Shown here: positions 43,258 to 51,391 of the stretch, piece after piece
Position numbering within the stretch: the first letter of the stretch is position 1
Layout: each line of letters opens with the position of its first letter
Source of the DNA: Brevibacillus daliensis
Lineage (GTDB): Bacteria > Bacillota > Bacilli > Brevibacillales > Brevibacillaceae
Length of the DNA: 64,000 nt
NCBI RefSeq assembly: GCF_021245735.1
Contig: NZ_JAJISB010000012.1
Span: 62,001-126,000 of the forward strand
Direction: 5' to 3'
Notes under the pieces: generated by a model
Databases searched by the model: none
Seen by the model: the letters and a program-made list of their open reading frames with translations, nothing else
Told to the model about the DNA's origin: nothing
Translations under genes and position numbers: made by a program

Positions 43258-44235
43258 TTACTTCACGCCTTTTTCATCATAGTATTTTTTCGCACCAGCG
43301 TGGATTGGTAGGCTAATTCCAGCTTTTGCCTCTTCTACTTTGATGGATTTTGCTTTTGCGTGACCTAGTTTGTCAGCGCTTTCAAAAATCGATTTAGTCA
43401 TTTTGTACACAACATCTTCAGCAAGATCGCTACGAACAATTAGTACAGCTTTAACTGCTACTGTGTTCACATCTTCTGTTAGAGTTTGGTATGTGCTGGC
43501 AGGAACTGTTTCTTTTACATAGTAAGGATACTTTGCGATGATTTGATCGATAACACTATCTTCAATCGAAATAATTTTTACGCCACGAGTTGCCGCTAAC
43601 TCTGTAATAGCAGCTGTTGGTGTTCCAGCTGTTTGGAATGCTGCATCCAATTGTCCGTCTTGAATCGCTTTGGAGGAATCGCCGAAAGATAGACGTTGTA
43701 GTTGCAAGTCATCAAATTTAAGGCCATGAGCTTCCAGGATTTGTTGTGCATTTGCTTCAGTACCACTACCTGGAGCACCTACACTGACACGTTTTCCTTT
43801 TAAATCTGCTACGGATGAAATATTGCTGTCTTTGGAAACTACGATTTGAATGGTTTCATTATAAAGAGCACCTAACACATTAAAGCTTTCAACCTTTCCA
43901 TCTTCTTTAAACATGTTGGAGCCTTCATTTGCATATTGGGCAATATCCCCTTGAACAAAGGCCAGTTGTGCATCATTATCACGAACAAGACGAATGTTTT
44001 CTACAGATGCACCAGTAGATTGAACGTTGGTTGTAATACTAGTACCTGTTTTGATATGCTCAGCCATACCGCCGCCGAGTACATAATAAGTACCAGATGT
44101 ACCACCGGTTGCAATATTGATGCTGCTTGGAGTTACAGAACCAGAACCACTACCGCCGCCTGATCCACCGCCACAAGCTGTGAGAGCCAAGCTGACTGCT
44201 AACGTTAGGGAAAGAAAAATACCTGATTTCTTCAA
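43258..44235 (-). CDS. TAXI family TRAP transporter solute-binding lipoprotein
   Basis: 325 aa from TTG 44235 (AGGGGG site). Lipoprotein signal with lipobox ALTAC and a Gly/Ser linker; then the TAXI fold: INIATGGTSGTYYVLGGGMAEHI, VENIRLVRDNDAQLAFVQGDIAQYA, KGKRVSVGAPGSGTEANAQQIL and FGDSSKAIQDGQLDAAFQTAGTPTAAI. It delivers the substrate to the fused permease. First gene of the operon, divergent from ytpB. Confidence 0.94.
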   Translation of the reverse strand: MKKSGIFLSLTLAVSLALTACGGGSGGGSGSGSVTPSSINIATGGTSGTYYVLGGGMAEHIKTGTSITTNVQSTGASVENIRLVRDNDAQLAFVQGDIAQYANEGSNMFKEDGKVESFNVLGALYNETIQIVVSKDSNISSVADLKGKRVSVGAPGSGTEANAQQILEAHGLKFDDLQLQRLSFGDSSKAIQDGQLDAAFQTAGTPTAAITELAATRGVKIISIEDSVIDQIIAKYPYYVKETVPASTYQTLTEDVNTVAVKAVLIVRSDLAEDVVYKMTKSIFESADKLGHAKAKSIKVEEAKAGISLPIHAGAKKYYDEKGVK

Positions 44236-44438
44236 GATAAATGCCCCCTTAATTGATATATGTTTGATGTTGAGATATTACCAACTTCATATTCATAAAT
44301 TGTACACATGTGTTAGGCGATTCTACAGAAATCTACAGGAAGTTGGTATAAAGAGAGAAAAATGCCGAGTGGTAAAAAAGATTTTAGTAGCAGAGTATGA
44401 TAAGATACGGATAATCAAACCAAAGGAGGAGCTTTCGC

Positions 44439-45503
44439 TTGCAAGCAAAACCCATTAGACATTCCTGGCAATTGCTTTATCGTGTGTACCGATACATTTT
44501 GCCCTTGCTAGAGCAAGAGTTCGCTTATTGGTATAAACGTGCTGAACAAATACCAGATGAAGAATTGCGTAAACAAGCCACAGCTAGCATGAATTCCAAA
44601 AAGTTTCATTGCCAAGGTGGTTCCGTATATGCAACTCAAGTTCTTGACCATAAAGAAATTGTAGTACCACTCATTGTGGCCTATCAGACCATCAGTGATT
44701 ATCTGGATAATTTATGCGATCGGAGTACATCGCTTGATCCAGTCGATTTCAGGCAGCTACATTATTCCATGCAGGATGCGCTAACACCGGGAGCGCCATT
44801 ACGAGATTACTATATGTACCGGGATGAAAAGGAAGATGGAGGGTTTCTTGCAGGACTTGTTTTGCGCTGTCAGGAGATGGCAGGTAAACTGGCCTCATAT
44901 GGTCAAGTACAAGAAGAGATTCTTACGTTGTCCGTTCTCTATAGTGATTTACAAGTGCATAAGCACATCGCAAAAGATAAAAGAGAAGCAGCTTTATTTG
45001 CATGGTGGGATTCCTATCAGGATAAATATCCGGAGATTAGATGGCAGGAATTCGGTGCTGCGACAGGATCAACAGTGGGGATATTCGCTTTATTTTGTCT
45101 AGCAACCCAAACGGAAATAGAAAAGTCAGAGGTGGATGCCTTACTGAACGCCTACTTTCCGTGGATTGGTGGCGTTCATATCCTGTTAGATTATTTGATT
45201 GATCTGGAAGAGGATAAAGAAGGCGGAGATCTTAATTTTGTCAGCTATTATCATTCGGATGAAGAAGCATATGAGCGGCTGCAATTTATTATCGAACGTG
45301 CGAAAGAGAGCATTGCTCAATTACCACACCCCCAATTTCACCGTCTAATCGTGGACGGGCTCATAGCCTTCTATCTTGTAGATGAGAAGGTGAATAAACA
45401 GCAGCCGCAAATCTATATGATAGCCAAGCGTCTGTTGAAGAAAGCAAGCGGATTTACCTCTATTCTCTTTTATGTAAATAGCATGGTTGTCCGCCGTCAG
45501 TAA
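44439..45503 (+). CDS. ytpB: Tetraprenyl-beta-curcumene synthase-like terpene cyclase (YtpB family)
   Basis: 354 aa from TTG 44439, eight bases after AAAGGAGGAG. All-helical DUF2600/YtpB protein: YRVYRYILPLLEQEFAYWYKRAEQIPD at the start, KFHCQGGSVYA, ISDYLDNLCDRS, and an acidic region LLDYLIDLEEDKEGGDLNFVSYY. In Bacillus subtilis YtpB cyclises tetraprenyl diphosphate to the C35 terpene tetraprenyl-beta-curcumene, a sesquarterpene precursor. The prenyl synthase partner and a squalene-hopene-type cyclase are not in this window. Confidence 0.9.
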   Translation: MQAKPIRHSWQLLYRVYRYILPLLEQEFAYWYKRAEQIPDEELRKQATASMNSKKFHCQGGSVYATQVLDHKEIVVPLIVAYQTISDYLDNLCDRSTSLDPVDFRQLHYSMQDALTPGAPLRDYYMYRDEKEDGGFLAGLVLRCQEMAGKLASYGQVQEEILTLSVLYSDLQVHKHIAKDKREAALFAWWDSYQDKYPEIRWQEFGAATGSTVGIFALFCLATQTEIEKSEVDALLNAYFPWIGGVHILLDYLIDLEEDKEGGDLNFVSYYHSDEEAYERLQFIIERAKESIAQLPHPQFHRLIVDGLIAFYLVDEKVNKQQPQIYMIAKRLLKKASGFTSILFYVNSMVVRRQ

Positions 45504-45689
45504 CTACTGTTTTTGACGGGTTTGTCTCTTTTTATATGAAAAGCCAAAGCCCATTAAGAGAAACGCAGCAGCAATACAACCAATAACGCCAAGGGTACTA
45601 CCTTCGCCAATTGATACACCGATGCCCATGAGTGAGAAAGCAACAAGAGTAGCGATAACTAACGTAACCAATTTATAACGACGATCCAC
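45504..45689 (-). CDS. DUF5325 family membrane protein (YlaF-like)
   Basis: 61 aa from GTG 45689 with GAAGGAGG nine bases upstream. Two hydrophobic helices (KLVTLVIATLVAFSLMGIGVSIG, LGVIGCIAAAFLLMGFGFSY) and a basic end KKRQTRQKQ. It matches the small YlaF/DUF5325 proteins of Bacillales; function unknown. The stop abuts ytpB on the opposite strand. Confidence 0.7.
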   Translation of the reverse strand: MDRRYKLVTLVIATLVAFSLMGIGVSIGEGSTLGVIGCIAAAFLLMGFGFSYKKRQTRQKQ

Positions 45690-45775
45690 AGTGGAATGCC
45701 TCCTTCGATGATGGTGTTCCTATTATAACTCAATTTGTTGGTTTGTTTTACATTTTCAGAATTTGAGTGATAAAA

Positions 45776-45826
45776 AGAGCAACCTCATGATGTCTGATCA
45801 AGATATTGTGAGGTTGCTTTTTTTTG
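45776..45826 (+). terminator. Hairpin with T run between ylaF-like and ywnA-like genes
   Basis: AGCAACCTCA / TGAGGTTGCT stem with a ~20-nt loop and eight T on the plus strand (also T-rich on minus). No plus gene ends close by, so it may stop read-through from ytpB. Confidence 0.7.
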
Positions 45827-45964
45827 CACGAGAGCAGGCTCCAGCTGCATGTAAAAGAGTTGCAGATGAAACTATCGTACAAAGGACTTTGCAACAAAAG
45901 CTTATTCCTACTTGAATCATGAGGAGGAATGATTTCCGAGTGAAAGGAAATTCTATTCCTTAGG

Positions 45965-46003
45965 TTGACTTTTCCCCTCTGTTGTAACTATAATGTTTAC
46001 AAC
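45965..46003 (+). promoter_or_regulatory. ywnA promoter with Rrf2 operator
   Basis: -35 TTGACT (45965-45970), 18-base spacer, -10 TATAAT (45989-45994). The -10 lies inside the inverted repeat GTTGTAA-N9-TTACAAC (45981-46003), which recurs with identical spacing before the next gene. Confidence 0.75.
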
Positions 46004-46015
46004 GAGGTGGGACCA

Positions 46016-46456
46016 ATGAAAATTAGTAGTCGATTCACCATTGGCGTTCATATTTTGTCACTCTTATCTATCGAAAAGGATAGTCATTGCACATCGGAGT
46101 GGATTGCTGGAAGTGTGAATATCAATCCAGTAACGATCCGGAGGGTATTAGGACAACTCAAAAGAGCGGGATTGGTGAAAGTACGTTCTGGAACAGGAGG
46201 AGCGTATCTCCTTAAGGAACCTGCGGATATCAATTTATTGGATATCTATCGAGCTGTAGAAGTGGTAGAAGAGGGGCAACTCTTCCATTTTCACGAAGAG
46301 CCAAATCCCGAGTGCCCTGTTGGAGCTAATATCCAAATCGTCCTCCAATTGATCCTAAGTCGTGCCCAAGACGCAATGGAGCAAATATTAAAGAATATAA
46401 CGTTGAAGGATTTGGTCACTGAACTTAATCAACAGATTAACGTGAGAGCAAACTAG
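46016..46456 (+). CDS. ywnA: Rrf2 family transcriptional regulator (YwnA-like)
   Basis: 146 aa from ATG 46016. Winged helix of the Rrf2 group: MKISSRFTIGVHILSLLSIEK, SEWIAGSVNINPVTIRRVLGQLKRAGLVKVRSGTGGAYLLKEP, then the dimerisation helix. It lacks the three-Cys Fe-S cluster of IscR/NsrR (only isolated Cys at CTSEW and ECPVG), so it belongs with YwnA-type regulators. It likely represses its own gene and the downstream oxidoreductase through the GTTGTAA sites. Confidence 0.88.
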   Translation: MKISSRFTIGVHILSLLSIEKDSHCTSEWIAGSVNINPVTIRRVLGQLKRAGLVKVRSGTGGAYLLKEPADINLLDIYRAVEVVEEGQLFHFHEEPNPECPVGANIQIVLQLILSRAQDAMEQILKNITLKDLVTELNQQINVRAN

Positions 46457-46470
46457 TTTTTTTTGATTAT

Positions 46471-46501
46471 GTTGTAATGATGTAAGTTACAACATTACAA
46501 C
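46471..46501 (+). promoter_or_regulatory. Second Rrf2-type operator before the oxidoreductase gene
   Basis: GTTGTAA-N9-TTACAAC (46471-46493), same half-sites and spacing as the site in front of the regulator gene; an extra overlapping 9-bp repeat GTTGTAATG / CATTACAAC spans 46471-46501. Confidence 0.7.
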
Positions 46502-46534
46502 TGTGAAAATAATAAAAACGAGGAGGAACCAATC

Positions 46535-47176
46535 ATGAAAATTGGTATTATTGGTGCAAGTGGTAAAGCAGGAAGTTTTATTATGAAAGAAGCAATCGAC
46601 AGAGGACATGAGGTTACAGCTATTGTAAGAAATGCTTCTAAGCTATCGGACCAAAATGTAGCTGTAATCGAAAAGGATGTATTTGAATTGACTTCCGAGG
46701 ATCTACAATCATTCGATGAAGTAGTAAATGCATTTGGTGCACCTTTTGGAGAAGAACACCTGCATGTGGATGCGGGGAATGCGTTGATTGACGCACTTAA
46801 AGATGCTCCTGATACACGATTAATCGTCGTGGGCGGTGCAGGAAGTTTATTTGTAGACGAAGAAAAAACAATACGGGTATTTGAAACTCCAGAGTTCCCT
46901 AAAGAATTTTATCCGACAGCAGAAAACCAAGGGAAAAACCTGGACATTTTACAAAAAAACGATTCGATTACTTGGACATTTATCAGTCCTTCTGCTTTTT
47001 TTGATCCACAAGGACAAAGAACAGGTTCCTATCAAAAAGGAAAGGATCATCTGCTTGTGAACTCTAGTGGGCAAAGCTACGTTAGCTATGCAGATTATGC
47101 AATAGCGGTTTTAGATGAGATCGAGAATCCGCAACACAAAAATGAACGGTTCACGGTTGTTTCTGAATCAAAATAA
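46535..47176 (+). CDS. ywnB: NAD(P)H-binding oxidoreductase (YwnB-like)
   Basis: 213-aa atypical short-chain reductase (NmrA/SDR-a5 type). Nucleotide loop MKIGIIGASGKAGSFIMKEAIDRGHEVTAIVRNASKL at the N-terminus, then VVNAFGAP, LIVVGGAGSLFVDE and TWTFISPSAFFDPQGQRTG. Probably a flavin/quinone or aldehyde reductase; the substrate is unknown. Strong GAGGAGG site. Paired with the Rrf2 regulator as ywnA-ywnB are in Bacillus subtilis. Confidence 0.87.
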   Translation: MKIGIIGASGKAGSFIMKEAIDRGHEVTAIVRNASKLSDQNVAVIEKDVFELTSEDLQSFDEVVNAFGAPFGEEHLHVDAGNALIDALKDAPDTRLIVVGGAGSLFVDEEKTIRVFETPEFPKEFYPTAENQGKNLDILQKNDSITWTFISPSAFFDPQGQRTGSYQKGKDHLLVNSSGQSYVSYADYAIAVLDEIENPQHKNERFTVVSESK

Positions 47177-47192
47177 ACAGGATATGTTATAC

Positions 47193-47246
47193 ATGCTGGA
47201 TAAGATGGTTGGATTCGTCTGACTGTTTCATCCAGCATTATTTTGT
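47193..47246 (+). terminator. Terminator after ywnB
   Basis: ATGCTGGAT / ATCCAGCAT stem with a 28-nt loop and a T-rich tail. Confidence 0.7.
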
Positions 47247-47379
47247 TCGGCACTGATTACTACCACCCTTAATCCTCTATTTACACACAAACCCTATAAA
47301 TGTTATTTTTTGAATGTAATAAAGATATTCCATATATAAAACCTGACCAGAACATCATATACCAGAAAGGACCAATTCA

Positions 47380-47994
47380 ATGATTCAACAATCTAAACAG
47401 ATCAGAAATAGGCTTTTCAAAGTATCATGTAAGGAATATTTATCCAAGCAAGCTGAATCTTTGCTAGATTTAGTTGAAGAGATCGATAAAGAAGAGGGAC
47501 CAATTAAAGATGGAGCGAACATCCAATTTGGGTGGATAATCCTGACTGTATGTGAACGAGAAAGTGACTGGGTAATCGTAGCCCCTGATTTTACGAACAA
47601 TCCTTTTATCGATAAGACTGAGGATATTACGATCTCTCTTAATGTACTGGTGGGACAAACCTACAATCTAAATAAGATGCAGGTTGAAGGGGAAGCGACG
47701 TTATTCCATGATAAGATTGTTGTTGCTAAAGGGGTTTTTGACATGGAGCATGTTTATCTGGAGCGCTCACAGAAGAGCGGCGATGGAGACTCGGGATGGT
47801 ATGTTGGTCCAGTTGAAAAGCCAGATGGTGAAATAGAATTAGAATCGTATTATGTTTATCAATTATTAGCATTGCGACCGTCATTACTACAGGCCCTTGC
47901 GCTTCCAACAGGGTATATGGTTGTATTTGACGGGAAGGAAATTGAAGTTGTATTAGACCCGTATGATGTGAATGTGTGGTCGTTTGAGAAATGA
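47380..47994 (+). CDS. Hypothetical protein, possibly DUF2185/Imm33-like
   Basis: 204-aa soluble protein. Residues ~40-130 contain FGWIILTVCERESDWVIVAPDFTNNPF and a KTEDITISLNVLVGQTYNL stretch. The C-terminal part has SGDGDSGWYVGPVEKPDGE, which recalls the DSGW motif of DUF2185/Imm33 immunity proteins, and a closing LPTGYMVVFDGKEIEVVLDP. That match is weak. No toxin or secretion gene is adjacent. The ATG 47380 has AGAAAGGACC upstream. Confidence 0.45.
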   Translation: MIQQSKQIRNRLFKVSCKEYLSKQAESLLDLVEEIDKEEGPIKDGANIQFGWIILTVCERESDWVIVAPDFTNNPFIDKTEDITISLNVLVGQTYNLNKMQVEGEATLFHDKIVVAKGVFDMEHVYLERSQKSGDGDSGWYVGPVEKPDGEIELESYYVYQLLALRPSLLQALALPTGYMVVFDGKEIEVVLDPYDVNVWSFEK

Positions 47995-48103
47995 TGTCAT
48001 ACACGCCAACTCTTGATGACAGAGTACTGGATATTACTTTCTGGAGAATGGAGAGTTTGAGAGTGTATACCACTTACTAAACGAATAACGATACAAAAAA
48101 GTA

Positions 48104-48156
48104 AGCATCCTGCCCCACCTTCAAAAGAAGTGGTGAAGCAAGATGCTCTTCTTATT
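48104..48156 (+). terminator. Terminator between convergent genes
   Basis: AGCATC...CCACC / GGTGG...GATGCT hairpin (stems interrupted by a bulge) with a weak T tail; shared by the hypothetical gene and deoD. Confidence 0.6.
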
Positions 48157-48225
48157 TCTCATGAGCAAACTTATCTAGAGCTGATTATGGTTAGATGGCC
48201 TATCAGATCTCGAATGTTGCCGAAA

Positions 48226-48936
48226 TTATTTCGTTACCGTTTCAAGTGCCATAATAATCATGTCATTAAAGGTAGTCTGTCTTTCCTGTGCAGTAGTCTG
48301 TTCACCAGTCAGGATATGGTCACTAACAGTTAACAGAGATAGAGCACGGACACCGAATTTAGCTGCCAAGTAATATAAACCAGCTGTTTCCATCTCTACT
48401 GCGAACAAGCCATGTTCGCCCATGCGGATAAACATATCCTTGTGATGCTTGTCAGAATAGAAGATGTCAGAAGACAAAACATTACCTACACGTAGATTAA
48501 GTCCTTTCTCCACACCGATTTCATAAGCATCCTTCATCAGTTCAAAATTCCCAATTTGCGGAAAATCATATCCATAGAAATCGTTACGAATCATAGAAGA
48601 GTTTGTAGCTGCTGCCTGAGCAACAATCACGTCACGAATTTTGACATCCTGCTGAATGGCTCCACATGTACCGATTCTGATCAGGTTTTTAACGCCATAA
48701 TCATTAATTAATTCGTGAATATAAATGGATGCAGATGGCATTCCCATACCGGTACCTTGAACAGAGACGCGTTTACCTTTATAAGTTCCTGTGTATCCTG
48801 ACATACCGCGAACATTATTGTAACATACGGCATCCTCTAGGAATGTCTCCGCAATATATTTTGCACGCAAAGGATCCCCCGGTAGTAAGATTGACTCTGC
48901 AATTTCGCCTACTTTAGCTTCGATATGAATACTCAT
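48226..48936 (-). CDS. deoD: Purine nucleoside phosphorylase DeoD
   Basis: 236-aa hexameric (low-molecular-weight) enzyme that splits purine (deoxy)nucleosides to base and (deoxy)ribose-1-phosphate. Start [30 protein letters not shown] at 48936 (GGAGG upstream); [16 protein letters not shown] and the base-site [29 protein letters not shown] are intact. Together with deoB, the crp-like gene and the NCS2 permease it forms a nucleoside-use cluster. cre sites upstream point to CcpA control. Confidence 0.95.
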   Translation of the reverse strand: MSIHIEAKVGEIAESILLPGDPLRAKYIAETFLEDAVCYNNVRGMSGYTGTYKGKRVSVQGTGMGMPSASIYIHELINDYGVKNLIRIGTCGAIQQDVKIRDVIVAQAAATNSSMIRNDFYGYDFPQIGNFELMKDAYEIGVEKGLNLRVGNVLSSDIFYSDKHHKDMFIRMGEHGLFAVEMETAGLYYLAAKFGVRALSLLTVSDHILTGEQTTAQERQTTFNDMIIMALETVTK

Positions 48937-48959
48937 GTGTATATCCTCCATTCGCTTTT

Positions 48960-48973
48960 TGAAAACGTTTACA
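48960..48973 (-). promoter_or_regulatory. cre site (CcpA) before deoD
   Basis: TGAAAACGTTTACA fits the cre consensus TGWAANCGNTNWCA exactly; 24 bases upstream of the deoD start on the transcribed side. Confidence 0.75.
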
Positions 48974-49071
48974 CAAAGAGCATATCATAGACGTTAATTT
49001 CACTTCTGTTAAAAGAACAACTATATTTTTGTGAAACAGTTAACAAAATTACAGTGAAGGGGGTAACTGAA

Positions 49072-49087
49072 AGAAAACGCTTTCAAT
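49072..49087 (-). promoter_or_regulatory. Second cre-like site, 135 bp upstream of deoD
   Basis: Minus-strand ATTGAAAGCGTTTTCT matches cre except the last base; it lies just past the end of the crp-like gene. Confidence 0.5.
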
Positions 49088-49117
49088 TGTTATATTTAGT
49101 GTGTGATAGGAGAGCTG

Positions 49118-49828
49118 CTACATATCATACCATCTGCGTAGCTCTGGAATTTCTTCCGTATCATCACAAAGAGTTTCCAGGCGCTCTATATCTAACAGAT
49201 AGATTTGTTTTTGCTTTACGTCAATTAATCCTTCCGATTGGAAGTCGCTCATTGTTTTAGAAATCGACTCTCTAGTCACACCAACCATAGAGGCAAACAA
49301 GGATTGATTGATTTTAAAGTTAATGATAGTAGCGTTTTCGTCACCGAAATTACAGTACAAATCCATTATTAAATTGGCCGTCTTGGTACGTACGTCGCAA
49401 AATGTCATATACCGAATCATTCTATTAAGTAACCGAGATCGATTTGCTAAGGTTTTGTAAGCTTTTCGAATAACGGATGGGTATTCATTCACGATAAAAA
49501 GAAAATCTTTTTTGGTTAATAACCATGCCTTGATTGGTTCAAGAACTTCAATGGTGGCAACTCGATGTTCGCCATCTGAGAGCATCTCAATTTCACCAAT
49601 AATATCGCCAGCTAAGGCTAATCCGAGAGTTACTTCCTTACCATCATGGATGCGATAAATTTTCACCATTCCTGAGCGAAGGATATAAATTTCCTCACAA
49701 GGATCATTTTCAAACATGAGGATATGGTTCTTTTTAAAGACACGTTCTTTAAAAAGGGGAGCTATTTTCTTCAAATCATCTTCGGGAATATCAGAAAAGA
49801 CGGGTACTCGCGCTAGATCATTAATCAT
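49118..49828 (-). CDS. Crp/Fnr family transcriptional regulator
   Basis: 236 aa from ATG 49828 (AGAAAGGACTTG upstream). N-terminal cyclic-nucleotide-like effector domain (LFKERVFKKNHILMFENDPCEEIYILRSGMVKIYRIHDGKEVTL, GDIIGEIEMLSDGEHRVATIEVLE) and C-terminal HTH_CRP with SLFASMVGVTRESISKTMSDFQSEGLI. There is no Cys cluster like Fnr at either end, so it is not an obvious oxygen sensor. It sits divergent from deoB, which may be its target. Confidence 0.9.
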   Translation of the reverse strand: MINDLARVPVFSDIPEDDLKKIAPLFKERVFKKNHILMFENDPCEEIYILRSGMVKIYRIHDGKEVTLGLALAGDIIGEIEMLSDGEHRVATIEVLEPIKAWLLTKKDFLFIVNEYPSVIRKAYKTLANRSRLLNRMIRYMTFCDVRTKTANLIMDLYCNFGDENATIINFKINQSLFASMVGVTRESISKTMSDFQSEGLIDVKQKQIYLLDIERLETLCDDTEEIPELRRWYDM

Positions 49829-49930
49829 GGGACAAGTCCTTTCTAAGGATGGATTCCTAATAAATTCGTATTGTATCACAAATGTAACAATTAAAAAAAT
49901 AAATTTAATTATTAATTAGGAGGCATTGAA

Positions 49931-51121
49931 ATGAATTTCAAACGGATCAGTCTTGTTGTACTCGACAGTGTTGGGATAGGTGAATTGCCAGATGCGCCTG
50001 CTTTTGGTGATAAAGGATGTCATACCTTAGGGCATATCTGTGATGAGGTTCCAGGCATCGAGCTCCCACATCTTACTGAACTGGGATTAGGAAATATTGC
50101 GCCATTATCTGCTATTCCTGCTGTAGACAAGCCAATAGCCAGTGTAGGAAAGATGGCTGAGGTATCTGTTGGTAAAGATACGATGACAGGACATTGGGAA
50201 ATGATGGGACTTAAAGTTGATGTTCCGTTCCAGGTATATCCGAACGGTTTCCCGCAAGAGCTGATTGAAAAATTCGAGCAAGCAACCGGACGCAAAGTTC
50301 TTGGGAACAAAACAGCCTCAGGAACTGGAATCCTGGACGAGTTCGGCGAGGAACAAATGCGCACAGGTGCCTGGATCGTCTACACTTCCGCAGATAGTGT
50401 GTTCCAATTAGCGGCACATGAAGAGATTATTCCACTGGAAGAATTGTACCGTGCTTGTGAAATTGCTCGCGAGTTAACGCTGAATGATCCTTATGTAGTA
50501 GGACGCATTATCGCTAGACCTTATGTCGGTGAGCCTGGAGATTTTAGACGCACTCCGAACCGTCATGACTACGCGTTGGAACCAATTGGAGAAACAGCAC
50601 TTACCAGCTTGAAGAAAGCAAACTACGATGTAATCTCGGTAGGTAAAATCAATGACATTTTCACAGGTCAAGGGATTACGGAATCACATCCAACCAAGAG
50701 CAATCTGGATGGCATCGAAAAAACCATTTCATTGATGCAAAAAGATTTCCAAGGCTTACTCTTTACCAATCTAGTGGATTTTGACTCTTTATACGGCCAT
50801 CGCCGCGACCCAGAAGGATATGCAGCATGTCTAGAAGAGTTTGATCAATATATCCCAGAACTTCTTAAACGTACTGGTGATGAAGACTTGCTCATCATCA
50901 CAGCAGATCACGGTAATGATCCTACCCATTCAGGTACAGATCATACCCGCGAATATGTACCTGTTTTAGTCTATAACCCTGTACTAGCTGCGAATACACA
51001 ACCAATTGGCACAAGAGCTACATTTGCTGATATTGCTGCAACGATTGCAGATAACTTCGGGGTAGAAAAACCAGCCATTGGCGAGAGTTTTCTGGGCGTT
51101 TTACAAAAAATCAATCCATAA
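49931..51121 (+). CDS. deoB: Phosphopentomutase DeoB
   Basis: 396-aa alkaline-phosphatase-superfamily mutase that interconverts (deoxy)ribose-1-phosphate and -5-phosphate, the step after nucleoside phosphorolysis. [18 protein letters not shown] (metal site), [14 protein letters not shown] with the catalytic Thr, [19 protein letters not shown], and [20 protein letters not shown] (metal ligands) are intact. TTAGGAGGC site. Followed 270 bases later by the purine permease. Confidence 0.95.
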   Translation: MNFKRISLVVLDSVGIGELPDAPAFGDKGCHTLGHICDEVPGIELPHLTELGLGNIAPLSAIPAVDKPIASVGKMAEVSVGKDTMTGHWEMMGLKVDVPFQVYPNGFPQELIEKFEQATGRKVLGNKTASGTGILDEFGEEQMRTGAWIVYTSADSVFQLAAHEEIIPLEELYRACEIARELTLNDPYVVGRIIARPYVGEPGDFRRTPNRHDYALEPIGETALTSLKKANYDVISVGKINDIFTGQGITESHPTKSNLDGIEKTISLMQKDFQGLLFTNLVDFDSLYGHRRDPEGYAACLEEFDQYIPELLKRTGDEDLLIITADHGNDPTHSGTDHTREYVPVLVYNPVLAANTQPIGTRATFADIAATIADNFGVEKPAIGESFLGVLQKINP

Positions 51122-51301
51122 GTCACAACCATCACAATCGTATTTTTCTCTCTGATTCATGATGTTGTATGTTCTAACCTTATTCGTGCTGATCAGTGCT
51201 GTTGGTAAGGCACGAGTACCAAAAGTATGGGTGAACCTTACGATTTAGGGAAAAGATAAAAAATATATTTGAGTAGATGATTGTCATTCGTTACAATCAA
51301 T

Positions 51302-51334
51302 AAGGCTGGAAGTCATCAAGACCTCCAGCCTTTT
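51302..51334 (+). terminator. Hairpin between deoB and the NCS2 permease
   Basis: AAGGCTGGAAGTC / GACCTCCAGCCTT with a 5-nt loop and TTTTA tail. It may end deoB or act as an attenuator in the permease leader. Confidence 0.75.
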
Positions 51335-51391
51335 ACTTACCAATACTACGAAATCATTCCCTTTTTTACATTCAGCGATGAGGTGTTTCCC

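Noticed and set aside
51122-51391. Purine riboswitch before the NCS2 permease
   Set aside because: I looked for the conserved junction and loop elements of the purine aptamer and did not find them.
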